Positions 6,832 through 14,070 of a stretch of DNA of 14,070 nt are shown here, piece after piece. Both the position numbers and the translations under genes were made by a program. The notes beneath the pieces were generated by a model that made no database searches, was not told the origin of the DNA, and was given only the letters and a program-made list of their open reading frames with translations. The DNA is from Bacteroides sp. UBA7335 (lineage in GTDB: Bacteria; Bacteroidota; Bacteroidia; Bacteroidales; Bacteroidaceae), in assembly GCA_002471185.1 (NCBI GenBank), contig DKPL01000073.1:1-14070 (forward strand). The letters run 5' to 3'. Positions within the stretch are counted from its first letter, which is position 1, and the number at the start of each line of letters is the position of its first letter.

Positions 6832-7500
6832 ATGTCTACAATATCATCGATAGAAATATCCCAACTGCAGACATGCAATGCAGCATTAGTAACTTATATA
6901 TGCGATAATATAATCCCTCGTTATGCTTCATTCGACAAAGCTCATCAACAAGATCATGTACTGAAAGTAGTTAAAGACAGCTTGTTGTTGGCAGAAAAAT
7001 ACGATGTCAATAAAGATATGGTATTGGCAATAGCAGCCTATCATGACACAGGTTTGGTTCAAGGCAGAGAGTTTCATCACATTCACTCTGGCGAAATAAT
7101 AAAAACCGACAGCCACATAGCAACATGGTTTTCGGACGAGCAGATAGCAATTATGGTCGAAGCAATCGAAGACCATCGGGCATCTAATACGCACGAGCCA
7201 CGAAGTATTTATGGTAAGATTGTGGCCGAAGCCGATCGAGTGATTGATTGTGATATCACATTAAGACGAACTGTACAATACGGACTGAAACACCTGATTG
7301 ATGGAACAGTAGAGGAGCATTATCAACGCTTTTCAAACCATCTTATTGAGAAGTATAGCGAGAAGGGGTACTTAAAACTATGGCTAAGCTTACCTGCCAA
7401 TGAGATAGAACTAGCCAAAATAAGAGAGCTTATTGTGAATAAAGAGGCATTAAGGAATGCTTTCATGAGAATATTTACCGAAGAGAATGAGAAAAAGTAG
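6832..7500 (+). CDS. HD-domain phosphohydrolase, function unknown
   Basis: This 222-residue, apparently cytosolic protein has no signal peptide or membrane segment. The metal-binding HD signature is visible in order: H42 in HQQDHVLKV, H71-D72 in AAYHDTGL, H115 in IEDHRAS and D135 in EADRVID. Extra histidines in FHHIHSGE (82, 83 and 85) sit where many HD proteins place additional metal ligands. HD proteins hydrolyse phosphate esters of nucleotides, often with Mg, Mn or Fe. The substrate cannot be told from the sequence, and no RelA/SpoT-type synthetase or cyclic-nucleotide output domain is attached. It starts 3 bp after the PorT-like gene, which implies translational coupling, though the two products act in different compartments. 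Confidence 0.88.
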   Translation: MSTISSIEISQLQTCNAALVTYICDNIIPRYASFDKAHQQDHVLKVVKDSLLLAEKYDVNKDMVLAIAAYHDTGLVQGREFHHIHSGEIIKTDSHIATWFSDEQIAIMVEAIEDHRASNTHEPRSIYGKIVAEADRVIDCDITLRRTVQYGLKHLIDGTVEEHYQRFSNHLIEKYSEKGYLKLWLSLPANEIELAKIRELIVNKEALRNAFMRIFTEENEKK

Positions 7501-7653
7501 TGGTAAACAAATATCAGCTACCCTTTTCTTTGCTACTCACTGTTTTTTTAGTAGTCAGTACAAATAAGGTTTTATAAGAGTTAGACTTGTATAAACTAAC
7601 CCTAACATCCCAAAAAACTCACCTATCCAACCTAATATCTCTTTCAAAAGCAC

Positions 7654-7661
7654 TATTTTTG
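7654..7661 (+). promoter_or_regulatory. -7 promoter box of the metA operon
   Basis: TATTTTTG matches TAnnTTTG and lies 47 bp before the metA ATG. No good TTTG is seen 19-21 bp upstream. The predicted leader of about 40 nt is too short for a known SAM riboswitch. Confidence 0.5.
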
Positions 7662-7708
7662 TAGATTGATAGATAAGCATTTCGTTTTTTAATTAAGAAA
7701 CCATCGCC

Positions 7709-8626
7709 ATGCCATTAAATTTGCCTGACAGATTGCCTGCCATTGAACTGCTAAAAGAGGAAAATATATTTGTAATTGACAATTCAAGAGCTAAGCATCA
7801 AGACATACGTCCGCTTAAAATCGTGATTTTAAACTTGATGCCACTAAAGATTACAACAGAGACTGACCTTATCAGACTCCTTTCCAATTCGCCACTTCAG
7901 GTTGAGCTTTCGTTTATGAAAATAAAAAGCCACACCTCAAAAAATACTCCCGTAGAGCACATGAAAGAGTTTTATGTTGACTTTGACGAAGTACGCAATG
8001 AGAAATTTGATGGTATGATTATTACCGGAGCTCCAGTAGAGCAAATGGAGTTTGAGGAGGTAAATTATTGGAATGAGATAACTGAAATATTCGACTGGAC
8101 TCGCTCGCATGTTACCTCAACATTTTATATCTGTTGGGCAGCCCAAGCGGGATTATATCATCACTATGGTGTACCCAAGTATTCGTTAGATAAAAAAATG
8201 TTTGGCATTTTCGAGCACACCCCAATAGATCCACTCCACCCTATATTTAGAGGGTTTGATGACACTTTTTTTGTGCCACACAGTAGACATACTGAAGTGC
8301 ACAAAGAAGATATATTAAAAGTGGCCGAACTCACCTTACTTTCTGAATCGCCCCAATCAGGAGTATATCTAGTGACGGGACGCAACGGACGTGAGTTTTT
8401 TGTAACCGGACACTCTGAATATTCGCCCTATACACTCGACACTGAATATAGACGTGATTTGGATAAAGGATTGCCTATTGAAATGCCATGCAACTATTAT
8501 AAAAACAATGACCCCGACAAGGGACCATTTGTAAGCTGGCGCAGTCATGCCAACCTATTATTTTCAAACTGGTTAAACTATTTTGTCTATCAAGAAACCC
8601 CTTATAACATCAACGAAATTCAATGA
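7709..8626 (+). CDS. metA: Homoserine O-acetyltransferase, MetA family
   Basis: This 305-residue cytosolic enzyme acylates homoserine as the first committed step of methionine synthesis. The catalytic triad of the MetA family is intact and at the usual numbering: C142 in ICWAAQAG, and H235 and E237 in FVTGHSEYSP. The acyl-donor position 111 is glutamate (TGAPVEQMEFEE). Work on Bacillus cereus and E. coli MetA showed that Glu at 111 goes with acetyl-CoA and Gly with succinyl-CoA, so this enzyme is predicted to make O-acetylhomoserine. Length matches the family. The last four bases overlap the start of the U32 gene (ATGA), so this is the first gene of a three-gene operon. Confidence 0.96.
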   Translation: MPLNLPDRLPAIELLKEENIFVIDNSRAKHQDIRPLKIVILNLMPLKITTETDLIRLLSNSPLQVELSFMKIKSHTSKNTPVEHMKEFYVDFDEVRNEKFDGMIITGAPVEQMEFEEVNYWNEITEIFDWTRSHVTSTFYICWAAQAGLYHHYGVPKYSLDKKMFGIFEHTPIDPLHPIFRGFDDTFFVPHSRHTEVHKEDILKVAELTLLSESPQSGVYLVTGRNGREFFVTGHSEYSPYTLDTEYRRDLDKGLPIEMPCNYYKNNDPDKGPFVSWRSHANLLFSNWLNYFVYQETPYNINEIQ

Positions 8627-10455
8627 TAAAGCAAAGAAAAATAGAACTTCTGGCTCCAGCCAAAAATGTAGAATGCGGTATTGAAGCCATCAACCATGGA
8701 GCAGATGCCATTTATATAGGTGCACCACGATTTAGTGCACGAGCAGCTGCCGGAAATTCAATCGAAGATATTGCCCGACTAGTTGAATATGCTCATCTAT
8801 ATAACGTACGCATTTATGTAGCTCTCAACACAATCCTAAAAGAGGAAGAATTGGATGAAACAGAAAAACTAATCCACGAGCTTTATCGCATTGGCGTAGA
8901 TGCTTTAATTATTCAGGATATGGCAATTACTCGTTTAAACTTGCCTCCTATCCCATTGCATGCCAGTACCCAGATGGACAATCGCACCCCTGAGAAAGTA
9001 AAATTTCTTAGCGATGCAGGATTTAAACAGGTCGTTTTAGCGCGTGAACTATCATCAGAAGAAATTTCTCGTATTCATAAAGCAAGCCCTACAACTGCAC
9101 TTGAAGTCTTTGTTCATGGTGCACTATGTGTGAGTTATAGTGGACAATGTTATGTCAGTCAAGCTTGTTTCGGCCGAAGTGCAAATCGTGGAGAGTGTGC
9201 CCAATTCTGCCGTTTGCCTTTTTCATTGGTAGATGCAGATGGAAAAACGATAGCCAAAGATAAGCACTTGCTTTCACTGAAAGATATGAATCAAATCGAT
9301 GAGCTAGAAGTATTACTTGATGCAGGGGCAACATCATTAAAAATAGAAGGCCGATTAAAAGATGTGACGTATGTAAAAAACGTAACAGCAGCTTATCGTC
9401 AAAAACTAGATGCCATATTTAAACGTCGACCAGAATTTGCCAAAGCCTCATCGGGCCATTGCGATATTGAGTTTACTCCGCAACTCGACAAGAGTTTCAG
9501 TAGAGGTTTTACAAACTACTATTTACATGGTAGAAATAAGCAAGATGTAGCTTCATTCGATACCCCCAAATCGCTTGGTGAAGAAATGGGACGTATGAAA
9601 GAGATTCGAGGAAATTTTATAGTGGTTGCCGGCCTAAAATCATTCAACAACGGAGATGGAGTGTGCTACCTTGACGAACAAGGCAAACTTAAAGGATTCC
9701 GTATCAACCGAGTAGATGGCAATAAAATTTATCCTCAAGAGATGCCACGAATTGCTCCTCGCACCATTTTATATCGCAACTACGACCAAGAGTTCGAAAA
9801 AACTCTATCAAAAAAGTCTGCTGAGCGAAAAATAAATATTGAAGTAATTCTTGCTGAAAACAATTTCGGTTTTACACTAACTTTAGTTGACGAAGATAAA
9901 AAAAGTGTAGCAGTAGCTTTGGAATATAAAAAAGAGTTAGCGCGCACACCACAAAATGAGAATTTAAAAAATCAACTAAGCAAACTTGGCAACACTCCTT
10001 TCGAAGCCACTTCGATACAAATTGATTTTAGTGACAATTGGTTTATACCTGCCTCAATGCTTGCAGAGTTAAGACGTAATGCAGTTGAAAAGCTAATAGC
10101 CGATCGCAAAATTACATACCATCAAGAAATTGCAGTTTGGAAACCAACCCAACATAACTTTCCACAAAATGAGTTAACCTATTTGGGAAATGTTATGAAT
10201 GATAAAGCAATCTCGTTTTATCGCGATCATGGTGTACAGTCTATAGCACCTGCATTCGAAAAACAAAGTGTTGACGACGCGGTATTAATGTTCTGTAAAC
10301 ACTGCTTAAAATATAGTATGGGATGGTGTCCTATCCGTCAACAACATCAATCGCCTTATCGCGAACCGTATTACCTAGTAAGCACAGATGGCAAGCGCTT
10401 CCGCCTATCATTCGATTGTAAAAAATGCGAAATGAAAGTTAGTCTTGACACATGA
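8623..10455 (+). CDS. U32-family protein, RlhA/YdcP-like (probable RNA hydroxylase), annotated U32 peptidase
   Basis: This 610-residue cytosolic protein starts with the U32 TIM-barrel opening ELLAPAKNVECGIEAINHGADAIYIG and carries the U32 signature EVFVHGALCVSYSGQCYVS at 161-179. Cysteines 169, 176, 192 and 196 are candidate iron-sulfur ligands. The family is named after collagenase-like peptidases, but E. coli members TrhP (YegQ) and RlhA (YdcP) hydroxylate tRNA and 23S rRNA respectively. The length and the long region after about residue 300 resemble RlhA (about 650) rather than TrhP (about 450), so an rRNA or tRNA hydroxylase is the best guess. The C-terminus holds further cysteines (558, 561, 569, 599 and 602). 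The ATGA overlaps at both ends tie it to metA and to the zinc-ribbon protein. Confidence 0.88.
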   Translation: MIKQRKIELLAPAKNVECGIEAINHGADAIYIGAPRFSARAAAGNSIEDIARLVEYAHLYNVRIYVALNTILKEEELDETEKLIHELYRIGVDALIIQDMAITRLNLPPIPLHASTQMDNRTPEKVKFLSDAGFKQVVLARELSSEEISRIHKASPTTALEVFVHGALCVSYSGQCYVSQACFGRSANRGECAQFCRLPFSLVDADGKTIAKDKHLLSLKDMNQIDELEVLLDAGATSLKIEGRLKDVTYVKNVTAAYRQKLDAIFKRRPEFAKASSGHCDIEFTPQLDKSFSRGFTNYYLHGRNKQDVASFDTPKSLGEEMGRMKEIRGNFIVVAGLKSFNNGDGVCYLDEQGKLKGFRINRVDGNKIYPQEMPRIAPRTILYRNYDQEFEKTLSKKSAERKINIEVILAENNFGFTLTLVDEDKKSVAVALEYKKELARTPQNENLKNQLSKLGNTPFEATSIQIDFSDNWFIPASMLAELRRNAVEKLIADRKITYHQEIAVWKPTQHNFPQNELTYLGNVMNDKAISFYRDHGVQSIAPAFEKQSVDDAVLMFCKHCLKYSMGWCPIRQQHQSPYREPYYLVSTDGKRFRLSFDCKKCEMKVSLDT

Positions 10456-11477
10456 TACATTCTTTGTACAACCATAGAATAAAACAAGAACTTGATTTAC
10501 CTAAATCAAATCGAAACAGAAGCATGATAATTATGCTTCTGTCCATTCTATTGCCATTACTGGCAGGATGTAAATATCCAGCCCCCAGTTTTACAGAGAA
10601 AGAGCTTCTACCTCAGACTAAAGATTCATTGAACTTTTTAGCGGAGCGACATTATACGTATAATGCCAATTTTGAACTTTGCACAGATTCTATCTTAATG
10701 GAACGAATCCCCATAAAAGATTCCTATGTTCTATTGCAAAAGGGTGATCGAGTGGTAGTTGCCGAATTTGCCATTTATCCAACAGACAGCATTGATAGTG
10801 TATGGGTAAAACTAGCACACAATCAAGAAATGCAGGGATGGATACGCGAAAAAGAGCTTATTGATTCCTTTATGCCTACTGATAGCATTTCACAGGCAAT
10901 CTATTTGTTTAGTCATACTCATGCCTCGTACTTCGTTGTTATCTTTGCACTATTCATTGTAATGTTTCTCTTTAGAGGTTTCTATCGCAAACAGTTAAAG
11001 CTTATATATTTTAATGACATCAATAGCATTTATCCCATCACATTGTGCCTACTCATAGCGTTTGGAGCTAGTATTTATGAATCGATGCAACTATTTGTTC
11101 CAGAAACTTGGCAACACTTCTACTTCAACCCTACCCTTTCCCCTTTTAAAGTCCCATTTATCCTAAGCATCTTTTTATTAAGTCTATGGTTATCAGTCAT
11201 CGTTTTTATAGCAGTTATCGAAGATTCCTTTCGCCAATTGCGACCAGCAGCAGCTATATTCTATCTTTTAGGTGTAATGTCTGCTTGCATCTTCTGTTAT
11301 TTCTTTTTTATATTCACGACTTCCATATACATAGGTTTCATCATTTTACCAGTATTTGCCTTATTACTTCTAAAGCGTGTGCCGCAAAGAGTTGAGTATA
11401 AATATCAATGTGGCAAATGTGGAGCATACCTTAAAGCAAAAGGAGTATGTCCAAATTGTGGAGCATTAAATCAATAA
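10452..11477 (+). CDS. Lipoprotein-like membrane protein with SH3-like region and C-terminal zinc ribbon, function unknown
   Basis: I recognise no named gene in this 341-residue protein. A hydrophobic stretch ends in LLAGC, a lipobox with C40, after an unusually long N-terminal region. If translation began at M25 (10524) the signal would be short and lack positive charge, so the start at 10452, which overlaps the U32 stop by four bases, is preferred. Residues about 70-140, ending in QGWIREKELI, resemble a bacterial SH3-like domain and should be periplasmic. About five membrane segments follow (roughly 158-176, 193-211, 232-255, 266-285 and 288-308). The C-terminus is a zinc ribbon, C320-GK-C323 and C333-PN-C336. 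An odd number of segments after a periplasmic domain places the ribbon in the cytosol. A sensing or scaffolding role is conceivable, but nothing shows it. Confidence 0.8.
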   Translation: MIHSLYNHRIKQELDLPKSNRNRSMIIMLLSILLPLLAGCKYPAPSFTEKELLPQTKDSLNFLAERHYTYNANFELCTDSILMERIPIKDSYVLLQKGDRVVVAEFAIYPTDSIDSVWVKLAHNQEMQGWIREKELIDSFMPTDSISQAIYLFSHTHASYFVVIFALFIVMFLFRGFYRKQLKLIYFNDINSIYPITLCLLIAFGASIYESMQLFVPETWQHFYFNPTLSPFKVPFILSIFLLSLWLSVIVFIAVIEDSFRQLRPAAAIFYLLGVMSACIFCYFFFIFTTSIYIGFIILPVFALLLLKRVPQRVEYKYQCGKCGAYLKAKGVCPNCGALNQ

Positions 11478-11517
11478 CTTGATAAGATAAAAGTATTGAA
11501 TTGATATATCTATATAC

Positions 11518-11555
11518 AAAAAAGTACTTCTAGAAAACGATTCCAGAAGTACTTT
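11518..11555 (-). terminator. Terminator of the NO reductase gene, shared by the converging operon
   Basis: A perfect 11-bp stem AAAGTACTTCT/AGAAGTACTTT (11521-11531 with 11545-11555), extended inward by three more pairs past one mismatch, is followed on the minus strand by six T (plus 11518-11523). It lies 26 bp after the minus-strand gene. On the plus strand the T-run is short, so it is weaker for the metA operon. Confidence 0.85.
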
Positions 11556-11581
11556 AAATACATTTCTATTTAAAAAATAAA

Positions 11582-13858
11582 CTATCGTTCTTTCCGAAAT
11601 AGGACCTTAACTGTAGCAATAAGAAATGGGACTGATCCTAAAATAATAAATACCAGATCGCCAGGCATACGCAACCAGCCTACCAACTTCATAGAATCAC
11701 TGTTTACAAACTCCATGCTACGAGCATGCCAATATCCGTTTTGAACAGAATCCCAGATTTGCATAAAGCCACTGGGCAGTAAGCTTAATACAACCATCAT
11801 AATCAAACCTATGTTCAATCCCCAAAACGAGAGACGAATATAGTTCTCTACTTTACGCCAGTTTTCATCAGAACACACTTCGCGCAAAATAAATACTCCT
11901 AACGATAAAGATAACATACCAAATACTCCAAACATTGCGGTATGTCCATGATTGGGAGTTAAATAAGTACCAATTTCAAAGTAACTTACAATGGGCATAT
12001 TGATCAAAAACCCAAAGACACCAGCACCTAGAAAATTCCAAAAACCAACCGCCATTAAATATCTAATAGTCCATTTATGTCTAAACCCAACTCCATCAAC
12101 CTGTTTAGCATGTTGAAGCTTCATAAAAGAGTACCCTTCTAGAGTAAGCAAAACTAATGGAACGACTTCTAATGCAGAGAAACAGCCAGAGAGCGCCATA
12201 TTGAAAGAAGTCTGACCAGAAAAATACCAATGATGTCCAGTACCGATAATACCACCCATAAAAATAAGAATTACATCTAAGAAAATAACTAACAATCCAG
12301 TTTTTTTAGACACAATACCCAATTCTATAAACATAGTTGCAACCATTACAGTAGCAAAAAGCTCAAAAAAGCCCTCAACCCAAAGGTGAATAATCCAGAA
12401 ACGCCATGTATCAACTACAGTAAAATGAGTCATATTATCAAAAAAGATGGCAGGTACATAAAAAACCGGAATACCTATAGCAGCAATCCAAAAGAAGATA
12501 GTAAGCACTTTGGTTGATGGTCGTTTAAAGCCAGGACTAGAATTACGTGCCACCATAAAGAACCACACCACCAATCCTACAATCAATAAATACTGCCAGA
12601 ATCGACCAATTTCAAGATATTCCCATCCTTGAGATCCTAACCAGAATGTAGCTTGGTCAAACCAGCCTGATAATCCAGCCCATTCACCAAGTAAACTACC
12701 AAAAATCACTAGTGCAAAAGCGGCAAAAAGTAAGTTTGTCAATAACTTCTGTCCCTTAAACTCAATGCCACCTAAAGTACGTGAAAGATATAATCCACCA
12801 GCAGCAAACCCTGTTGCAATCCAAAATATTGCAAGTTGCAGATGCCAAGTACGCAATAAGCTACTGGGAAAAATTACACTCAAATCTATCCCATAAAAGG
12901 TACCTGGATCAGCTCTAAAATGAGCAACTCCCCCTCCTACCATCGTCTGACCAAAAAATAAAAGTGCCACAACAACTATAAACTTAACCAATGCTTTTTG
13001 GCTTGGCGATGGATTCCCCACTCGTGCATAGTCAATCTGAGGAGCATCAGGACTATTCCATCCCCATCCATCATTGCGACCGTAAATAAATAAAAGACCA
13101 CCTATACCACAAAGCAAAAACAACAAACTAGCAATACTCCAGACTACAGCATCCGAAGTCGGAGTATTTCCAGCTAATTCATCATATGGAAAATTGTTAG
13201 TATAAGAGTAATTTTCACCTGGACGATTAACAACAGAAGCCCAAGCTGCCCAAGCAAAAAAAGCAGTAAGCTGTTTTAACTCTGTTTCATCAGTAATAAG
13301 ATTAGCTTTTAATCCACCATTATTAACAGGAGAACTAAAGTAGTCAAACCACATTTCAGGCTCTTCTCTAAAACTTGCCGCTTGTGCAGGCAATAGTGTC
13401 AACGCATCAAATTCTGGGTTATAGTTATTAACCTTTAGTTGAAGTTTTACCTGTGCATCAATTGCTGTGCGCTCTTGTTCATTAAGGAGAGTATAAGTTG
13501 AGTTGAACTGTTGCTGCGAAAGATATTCAGCAGTTCTTTTGGCCATTCTATTTAAATAAAGAGCTGGGAAATCGGGACCTAAATATGCACCATGTCCCCA
13601 AACAGAGCCATTATCCATTAACCCGTATCTCAAAAATACAGCCTGTCCTTGTCGGATATCATCACCAGTAAATAAAAGATTACCAGAAGAATCGACAATT
13701 TGCTCAGGAATAGGAGGTTTATCAGTATAAGCCTTAAATGTAATAGTAAGTAATAGCCCAAAACCATATATTGCAACAACTATCATTGCAATAATCCATA
13801 GTTTTGAAAACCTAATAGGTTGATTACTCCGATTCTGGCTAGTTATTTGCTCATTCAT
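11582..13858 (-). CDS. norB: Quinol-dependent nitric oxide reductase (qNOR), single-subunit
   Basis: This 758-residue inner-membrane protein of the haem-copper oxidase superfamily reduces two NO to N2O with electrons from the quinol pool. An N-terminal membrane helix (about 20-42) and a periplasmic cytochrome-c-like domain (about 43-235) lacking any CxxCH haem motif mark the quinol type and explain the absence of a norC gene. The catalytic part has about a dozen helices. Expected metal ligands are all present: H339 (RTWHLQ) and H639 for the low-spin haem b, H637 (TPNHGHTAMFG) for haem b3, and H491, H542, H543 and E495 (HLWVEGFFE, GTGHHWYF) for the non-haem iron FeB; E499 is also kept. Length is normal for qNOR. 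It stands alone, with a terminator behind it and dyads ahead, so detoxification of host- or neighbour-made NO is likelier than full denitrification. Confidence 0.96.
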   Translation of the reverse strand: MNEQITSQNRSNQPIRFSKLWIIAMIVVAIYGFGLLLTITFKAYTDKPPIPEQIVDSSGNLLFTGDDIRQGQAVFLRYGLMDNGSVWGHGAYLGPDFPALYLNRMAKRTAEYLSQQQFNSTYTLLNEQERTAIDAQVKLQLKVNNYNPEFDALTLLPAQAASFREEPEMWFDYFSSPVNNGGLKANLITDETELKQLTAFFAWAAWASVVNRPGENYSYTNNFPYDELAGNTPTSDAVVWSIASLLFLLCGIGGLLFIYGRNDGWGWNSPDAPQIDYARVGNPSPSQKALVKFIVVVALLFFGQTMVGGGVAHFRADPGTFYGIDLSVIFPSSLLRTWHLQLAIFWIATGFAAGGLYLSRTLGGIEFKGQKLLTNLLFAAFALVIFGSLLGEWAGLSGWFDQATFWLGSQGWEYLEIGRFWQYLLIVGLVVWFFMVARNSSPGFKRPSTKVLTIFFWIAAIGIPVFYVPAIFFDNMTHFTVVDTWRFWIIHLWVEGFFELFATVMVATMFIELGIVSKKTGLLVIFLDVILIFMGGIIGTGHHWYFSGQTSFNMALSGCFSALEVVPLVLLTLEGYSFMKLQHAKQVDGVGFRHKWTIRYLMAVGFWNFLGAGVFGFLINMPIVSYFEIGTYLTPNHGHTAMFGVFGMLSLSLGVFILREVCSDENWRKVENYIRLSFWGLNIGLIMMVVLSLLPSGFMQIWDSVQNGYWHARSMEFVNSDSMKLVGWLRMPGDLVFIILGSVPFLIATVKVLFRKER

Positions 13859-13878
13859 ACCTCATAGATTTAATACAT

Positions 13879-13886
13879 AAAACATA
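13879..13886 (-). promoter_or_regulatory. Possible -7 box of the NO reductase gene
   Basis: On the minus strand TATGTTTT differs from TAnnTTTG only in the last base and lies 20 bp before the ATG. No well-spaced -33 TTTG is seen; a TTGT in the neighbouring dyad is about 14 bp away, too close for the usual spacing. A poor -33 box would suit an activated or regulated promoter. Confidence 0.3.
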
Positions 13887-13896
13887 ATATCCTTAA

Positions 13897-13913
13897 TAGA
13901 ACAATAAGTTCTA
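13897..13913. promoter_or_regulatory. Perfect dyad, possible operator of the NO reductase gene
   Basis: TAGAAC-AATAA-GTTCTA is a perfect inverted repeat with 6-bp arms and a 5-bp spacer, centred about 47 bp before the gene start and just upstream of the possible -7 box. No T-run follows, so a terminator is unlikely. The position suits a dimeric regulator; which one is not known. Confidence 0.45.
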
Positions 13914-13917
13914 ACAT

Positions 13918-13938
13918 TTGTTTAAAATCTATTAACAA
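13918..13938. promoter_or_regulatory. Second, imperfect dyad upstream of the NO reductase gene
   Basis: TTGTT and AACAA (13918-13922 and 13934-13938) form an inverted repeat with an 11-bp AT-rich centre, 4 bp beyond the first dyad. The spacing is longer than that of classical CRP/FNR sites. In this AT-rich DNA a chance match is possible. Confidence 0.25.
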
Positions 13939-13972
13939 TAAATTAAGATATTCATAGATAACTCTTATAAAC

Positions 13973-14007
13973 AAAAAAGTCTGTAAACTTAAACGTTTAC
14001 AGACTTT
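13973..14007 (-). terminator. Terminator of a minus-strand gene lying to the right
   Basis: A perfect 13-bp stem AAAGTCTGTAAAC/GTTTACAGACTTT (13976-13988 with 13995-14007) closes a 6-nt loop. On the minus strand it continues into TTTTTTG, an intrinsic terminator facing the NO reductase gene. It should insulate that gene from transcription entering from the right. Confidence 0.85.
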
Positions 14008-14042
14008 CCAAACCAACTTAATTTTAAATTATCTACCAGACA

Positions 14043-14070
14043 TTATTTAGAAATTGTTATTGTATTAGGA
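14043..14070 (-). CDS. Possible C-terminal end of a gene cut by the window edge
   Basis: On the minus strand only one frame stays open from the right edge, reading PNTITISK and stopping at 14043-14045, 35 bp before the terminator at 13973-14007. The terminator implies a minus-strand gene here, but eight residues are too few to identify it. Confidence 0.35.

Noticed and set aside
7496..7549. Possible terminator after the HD-domain gene
   Set aside because: Only short interrupted stems (AGTAG/CTACT, GGTA/TACC) precede the T-run at 7543-7549; not convincing beside the other hairpins in the window.
7501..7708. SAM riboswitch ahead of metA
   Set aside because: The leader predicted from the TATTTTTG box is only about 40 nt, and I see no SAM aptamer core in the intergenic sequence.
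11186..11395. Shadow frames opposite or inside the main genes, such as 11186-11395 on the plus strand
   Set aside because: Fully inside a better supported gene in another frame, without motifs; the same holds for the minus-strand frames inside the permease, ribBA, the aminotransferase, the HD gene, metA and the U32 gene.

Overview
The window reads as a chromosomal segment of a Bacteroidota (Bacteroidales-type) bacterium. The DNA is AT-rich, genes lack Shine-Dalgarno motifs, several intergenic regions carry the Bacteroidota -7 promoter box TAnnTTTG (before the tRNA, the LptF/G permease, the aminotransferase, the ferredoxin and metA), and several proteins are Bacteroidales-style: the START-like protein, the long LptF/G permease, a PorT-family barrel and the two-cluster ferredoxin. 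The genus cannot be fixed from the sequence alone.

Layout. 1-240: tRNA-Met(CAT) on the minus strand, with a strong promoter at 262-292 and a hairpin-rich trailer. 581-4183: START-like protein, then a long LptF/LptG-family permease, then ribBA 20 bp further on (riboflavin synthesis). 4268-5461: class I aminotransferase (aspartate type) with its own promoter and a strong terminator. 5800-5967 (minus): a 55-residue 2[4Fe-4S] ferredoxin. 6124-7500: PorT-family outer-membrane barrel (GTG start) coupled to an HD-domain hydrolase. 7709-11477: metA, a U32/RlhA-like protein and a lipoprotein with membrane segments and a zinc ribbon, joined by two 4-bp ATGA overlaps, so very probably one transcript. 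11582-13858 (minus): a 758-residue quinol-dependent nitric oxide reductase, transcribed alone, with two dyad sequences upstream. The right edge appears to hold the last codons of another minus-strand gene followed by its terminator.

Most of the window is housekeeping: methionine, aspartate and riboflavin metabolism, envelope transport and electron transfer. The more distinctive parts are the stand-alone NO reductase with its dyads, the tightly overlapped metA/U32/zinc-ribbon operon whose last protein has no known role, and some small unexplained sequence structures. I found no CRISPR array, insertion sequence, phage gene or recognisable new defence system.
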